Part shown: positions 5,012 through 6,015 of the stretch, in pieces
Layout of the letters: every line of letters starts with the position of its first letter
Numbering within the stretch: position 1 is the stretch's first letter
Source: Candidatus Coatesiibacteriota bacterium
GTDB lineage: Bacteria > RBG-13-66-14
Reading direction: 5' to 3'
Assembly: GCA_014728185.1 (NCBI GenBank)
Contig: WJMB01000130.1
Coordinates: forward strand, 1 to 6,015
DNA: 6,015 bases
Program-made: the position numbers and the translations under genes
The notes under the pieces: model-generated
What the model saw: the letters and a program-made list of their open reading frames with translations, nothing else
What the model was told of the DNA's origin: nothing
The model's database searches: none

Positions 5012-5073
5012 CGTCTCAACCTGATTATCCGATTGAATCCCAAACAAACATACCGCCCACCCCGGGGGAAATC

Positions 5074-5640
5074 ATGCGCAACCCAAGAGCCACAGTTGTC
5101 ATCGTCAGCCTGCTCGCGATCCCGGTCCTCTTGGCCGGCTGCGACACCGTCACCGAGCCCGAGGACCAGGTCGAGTCCGACCTGACGACGGTCGAAGGGG
5201 CGATCCTGACCCTGGAGCAGTGCTGGGATCTGGCCGACCTCGACGCCTACGCGGGCGTCTTCACCGACGAGTTCATCTTCTACTTCGATCCCCAGGACGT
5301 CGATCACGGCCTGCCTCCAAGCTGGGGCTTGCAGGACGAACTGGACGCGGCGGGCAATATCTTCGACATCGTCGGCGCCAACAACATCGAGCTGACGCTG
5401 ACCATGCCCGACGGCTTCGACGAACCCGAAGACGACACCTGCACCGTCAACGGTGTGGCTTACGAAATCCGGGTTACCCATCCCGACGATGACATCATTT
5501 ACGCTGCCCAGGGTATGTGCAATTTCAGCCTGGATCGCTCCGACGGCGAGTGGCGCTTCACCACCTGGTACGACCTGGTCGGTTATCGTTTGCTCGGCGG
5601 CATGTCCACATCCTGGGGCCAAATCAAGGCGATGAATTAG
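5074..5640 (+). CDS. NTF2-like family lipoprotein, paralog 6, monocistronic
   Basis: The product is 188 residues. ATG 5074 has GGGGG at 5064-5068, 5 nt upstream. The signal peptide (R2, R5, hydrophobic 7-20) ends in LLAGC with Cys23 lipidated and Asp24 at +2. Family motifs: DLTTVEGAILTLEQCWDLADLDAY..VF (36-63), DEFIFYFDPQDVDHGLPPSWGLQDELDAAGNIF (65-97), MPDGFDEPEDDTC (111-123), VAYEIRV (128-134), MCNFSLDRSDGEWRFTTWYD (148-167) and TSWGQIKAMN (179-188). Cys123 and Cys149 align with Cys120 and Cys144 of paralog 5. Cys50, in the first helix, is specific to this copy. With DLTTVxGA and the DTC motif it is the closest relative of paralog 5. It has its own promoter and terminator, unlike the other copies, so it can be expressed independently. 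The ligand is unknown. Confidence 0.9.
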   Translation: MRNPRATVVIVSLLAIPVLLAGCDTVTEPEDQVESDLTTVEGAILTLEQCWDLADLDAYAGVFTDEFIFYFDPQDVDHGLPPSWGLQDELDAAGNIFDIVGANNIELTLTMPDGFDEPEDDTCTVNGVAYEIRVTHPDDDIIYAAQGMCNFSLDRSDGEWRFTTWYDLVGYRLLGGMSTSWGQIKAMN

Positions 5641-5670
5641 TAATTGGTGGCAACAAGGCTTTATAACCAA

Positions 5671-5697
5671 CGACCGGGCCTCCGCCCGGTCGTTTTT
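5671..5697 (+). terminator. Rho-independent terminator of paralog 6
   Basis: CGACCGGGC (5671-5679) pairs perfectly with GCCCGGTCG (5684-5692) around the 4-nt loop CTCC, followed by TTTTT. It is the strongest hairpin in the window and lies 30 nt after the stop codon. Confidence 0.93.
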
Positions 5698-5771
5698 CCG
5701 GCTAACAAACGGTCGAGTCCGTTCTCCATCCCTTTGCACCCCACCCTTCAGTAACCTTCTCCCCTGCACGG

Positions 5772-5800
5772 TTGCCCGACTCCATCGGTCATGCTACAAT
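5772..5800 (+). promoter_or_regulatory. Sigma70-type promoter of the terminal dehydrogenase gene
   Basis: TTGCCC at 5772-5777, a 17-bp spacer and TACAAT at 5795-5800, with TGC at 5792-5794 forming an extended -10. The predicted start near 5807 gives a leader of about 93 nt. Confidence 0.75.
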
Positions 5801-5867
5801 GACTCCTTGCGAACAGCGACGCGACCCGCGCTGATAACCTACGCTTCATCAACATCTTCTGACTATC

Positions 5868-5883
5868 GCCTCCGCGGGGAGGC
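5868..5883 (+). promoter_or_regulatory. Hairpin in the dehydrogenase leader
   Basis: GCCTCC (5868-5873) pairs with GGAGGC (5878-5883) around the loop GCGG. The 3' arm contains a GGAGG that is too far from the start codon to be the real ribosome site. The hairpin ends 7 nt before the likely site GGGAG at 5891-5895. It could stabilise the leader or affect translation; no U-run follows, so it is not a terminator. Confidence 0.4.
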
Positions 5884-5899
5884 CGGACCAGGGAGTGAG

Positions 5900-6015
5900 A
5901 TGGGATACAGAATCGCCCGCATACCCGGCGACGACGTGGGCCACGACGTGATGAAGGCGGCCATGATCATCATGGACGCGCTGGGACTGGACATCGAGTG
6001 GGTGGACGCCGACGC
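5900..6015 (+). CDS. Isocitrate/isopropylmalate dehydrogenase family protein, N-terminal part (3' end outside window)
   Basis: Thirty-eight complete codons are visible. ATG 5900 follows GGGAG at 5891-5895 with a 4-nt gap. The start MGYRIARIPGDDVGHDVMKAA, then a helix to LGLDIEWVDAD, matches the first strand, loop and helix of the NAD(P)-dependent beta-decarboxylating dehydrogenases: isocitrate, 3-isopropylmalate, homoisocitrate and tartrate dehydrogenases. These oxidise a 2-hydroxy acid and decarboxylate it, in the cytoplasm, with a divalent metal. The usual loop is PGDGIGxE; here it reads PGDDVGHD, with Asp in place of the second Gly and of the usual Glu. The substrate-determining residues lie outside the window, so the member cannot be chosen. 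It has its own promoter and is not part of the lipoprotein cluster. Confidence 0.85.
   Translation, partial: MGYRIARIPGDDVGHDVMKAAMIIMDALGLDIEWVDAD

Overview
The window reads as chromosomal DNA from a GC-rich bacterium with Gram-negative-style lipoprotein sorting. Seven of the eight complete genes encode short secreted proteins, six of them plainly lipoproteins with clear lipoboxes and one with a weaker lipobox; the eighth has an ordinary Sec signal. The taxon cannot be named from the sequence. The shared motif FTF(Y/H)FD ... SW ... SWGxxK is not one I can tie to a named Pfam entry, and an uncultured candidate phylum is only a guess.

Layout. Bases 1-158 are the 3' end of ribH (lumazine synthase), followed by an intrinsic terminator at 222-246. 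That terminator can also be drawn as one arm of a terminator/antiterminator switch. A promoter (-10 TATACT, inside the 12-bp palindrome CTAGTATACTAG) overlaps the terminator. It would start a tightly packed set of five genes: a helical acidic lipoprotein (309-836), NTF2-like lipoprotein 1 (904-1455), an unrelated secreted beta-rich protein (1442-2056), NTF2-like lipoprotein 2 (2097-2669) and divergent NTF2-like lipoprotein 3 (2650-3237). Two of the junctions are overlaps, of 14 and 20 nt. Next is about 490 bp of C-rich non-coding DNA (3238-3725), ending in a perfect 12-bp tandem repeat at the start of the next gene. NTF2-like lipoproteins 4 (3726-4319) and 5 (4330-4881) form a two-gene operon with a terminator at 4908-4934. 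NTF2-like lipoprotein 6 (5074-5640) has its own promoter and terminator. A second promoter of the same type (TTGCCCGAC, 17-bp spacer, TACAAT) leads into the start of an isocitrate/isopropylmalate dehydrogenase family gene (5900 to the window end).

The main point of interest is a local expansion of six paralogous lipoproteins. All share an N-terminal helix ending in W, then Y..LF..(D/E)FTF(Y/H)FD, an SW...EL.A...(I/L)F helix, C-terminal strands with a GeWr..xW.D motif, and a terminal SWGxxK. I infer an NTF2/SnoaL-like cone fold tethered to a membrane. The copies differ in informative ways: two share a correlated cysteine pair, one has lost the terminal motif, and the residue after the lipidated cysteine varies. 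No enzyme active site, receptor, or partner is visible, so the function is unknown; a set of related surface or periplasmic ligand-binding proteins is one reasonable inference. The flanking metabolic genes look like ordinary neighbours rather than parts of the same system.
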